DNA from: Planctomycetota bacterium
Lineage (GTDB): Bacteria; Planctomycetota; Planctomycetia; Pirellulales; Thermoguttaceae
Assembly: GCA_021784975.1 (NCBI GenBank)
Contig: JAJYGU010000086.1
Coordinates: 1-6,394 of the forward strand
Direction: 5' to 3'
DNA length: 6,394 bases
The notes beneath the pieces are model-generated. The model was not told the DNA's origin, searched no databases, and saw only the letters and a list, made by a program, of their open reading frames with translations. Positions 5,863-6,394 of the stretch are shown piece after piece; the stretch's first letter is position 1, and the number at the start of each line of letters is the position of its first letter. The translations under genes were made by a program, and so were the position numbers.

Positions 5863-6060
5863 ACAAGTCGATGTTTTCGGGCGGTGCTTCGCACTTTGAC
5901 GGTCTCCAGAGGCAATGAGAACGTAAGGCATCATCAGCAAAGACGTTATGAAGCCACCGATGAAACACGGATAGGGCGGAAAGGGAGAGGGCGCCGGGCG
6001 GAAGCCGGGCAATCGCAAAATGCGATATCCGTGTTCAATCCGTTCGCAGTTTATACGGTT
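5863..6060. other. Intergenic stretch with inverted repeats, no gene seen
   Basis: No reading frame here looks like a protein. Two structures are visible. TGAAACACGGATA (5961-5973) is matched by its inverted copy TATCCGTGTTCA (6026-6037) with one bulged A. Inside it, ATCGCA-AAA-TGCGAT (6012-6026) is a perfect 6-bp hairpin. This could be a small non-autonomous element, a mobile-element end, or the junction region of the structured RNA that follows. Confidence 0.4.
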
Positions 6061-6394
6061 GTCTGTCTTGCCGGTGCAAGTCCGGTCGTAGGAGTTGACT
6101 AGGTGCCTAGGTAGTGATAACCGGCGCCGTTGCGGGGCGACCCGCTCGGTGAAAGCCCGGTAGTAAATGTCCTTGTTGGACCCACTCGGGGTCGTAGTGT
6201 CCGGCAGACGAAGAAAATAAGCTGTCGGACGACGCCGAGTGGCTCGGATGAGGCCCTAGTAAGCGATGGCCTGACCGGACCGCACAACCGGTCGGCGAGC
6301 CAAGGGCCTCTGGACACGATTGCGCTGCAACGCATCGCTCCCCAATCTTCGGGTTCTTGCCCTTCGGGGACACCGTGGAGCCATGCCGAGCACC
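6060..6394 (+). ncRNA. 5' part of a probable group II intron RNA (truncated by window)
   Basis: The plus strand carries nested helices: GCGGG-GCGA-CCCGC at 6132-6145 with a GNRA tetraloop; CCACTCGG (6182-6189) with CCGAGTGG (6235-6242), enclosing GTCCGGCAG (6199-6207) with CTGTCGGAC (6222-6230); and GAGGCCCT (6250-6257) with AGGGCCTC (6303-6310), enclosing GACCGG (6273-6278) with CCGGTC (6288-6293). The strings GGTAGTGATAACC, CGGTGAAAGCCCGG and AAGCGATG resemble domain I of bacterial group II introns. The 5' splice site (GUGYG) is not obvious, so the boundary is approximate. An ATG at 6383-6385 could open an intron-encoded reverse transcriptase, but only four codons are in view. Other structured RNAs tied to reverse transcriptases remain possible. 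Confidence 0.55.

Noticed and set aside
5236..6102. 288-codon plus-strand frame across the imuA gene and leader
   Set aside because: It is antisense to imuA, crosses the promoter and repeats, and has no recognisable domain.
6099..6373. Two minus-strand frames of 78 and 88 codons near the right end
   Set aside because: They overlap the heavily paired RNA region on the opposite strand, have no ribosome binding site I can see, and resemble no protein.

Overview
The window holds a three-gene minus-strand operon, imuA-imuB-dnaE2, which encodes the ImuA/ImuB/DnaE2 'mutasome' for error-prone translesion DNA synthesis. It is flanked by two pieces of mobile DNA. GC content is high and the genes are packed: imuA overlaps imuB by 65 nt, and imuB and dnaE2 are 2 nt apart. 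The protein flavour and the dense palindromic elements built on GGGGACAGTCCC suggest a planctomycete or similar environmental bacterium. That assignment is inference from general resemblance, not proof.

Layout from left to right. Positions 3-125 (+) encode the last 40 residues of an IS5-family-like transposase cut by the window edge. Its stop lies 17 nt from the dnaE2 stop, and the two genes converge. dnaE2 (143-3535, -), imuB (3538-5088, -) and imuA (5024-5728, -) follow, read right to left. A sigma70-like promoter for the operon (TTGACC-N17-TACACT) lies at 5793-5821, with a perfect ATACGTAT palindrome in its spacer. Positions 5829-6060 hold degenerate palindromes and no convincing gene. From about 6060 to the end the plus strand is densely structured and looks like the 5' part of a group II intron RNA, with the remainder beyond the window.

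The genes form one known pathway: ImuA (RecA-like) and ImuB (a Y-family relative that binds the clamp and partners) deliver DnaE2, the polymerase, to damaged template. All three proteins keep their main conserved parts.

The unusual feature is that palindromic repeats have been built into the coding sequences. They account for about 65 and 34 codons in dnaE2 and about 26, 36 and 10 codons in imuB. One copy sits exactly at the imuA stop, and degenerate copies lie in the imuA leader. All are kept in frame. The cleanest copy (74 bp) is free of stop codons in all six frames. In ImuB it appears to replace roughly 55 residues of the usual N-terminal region.
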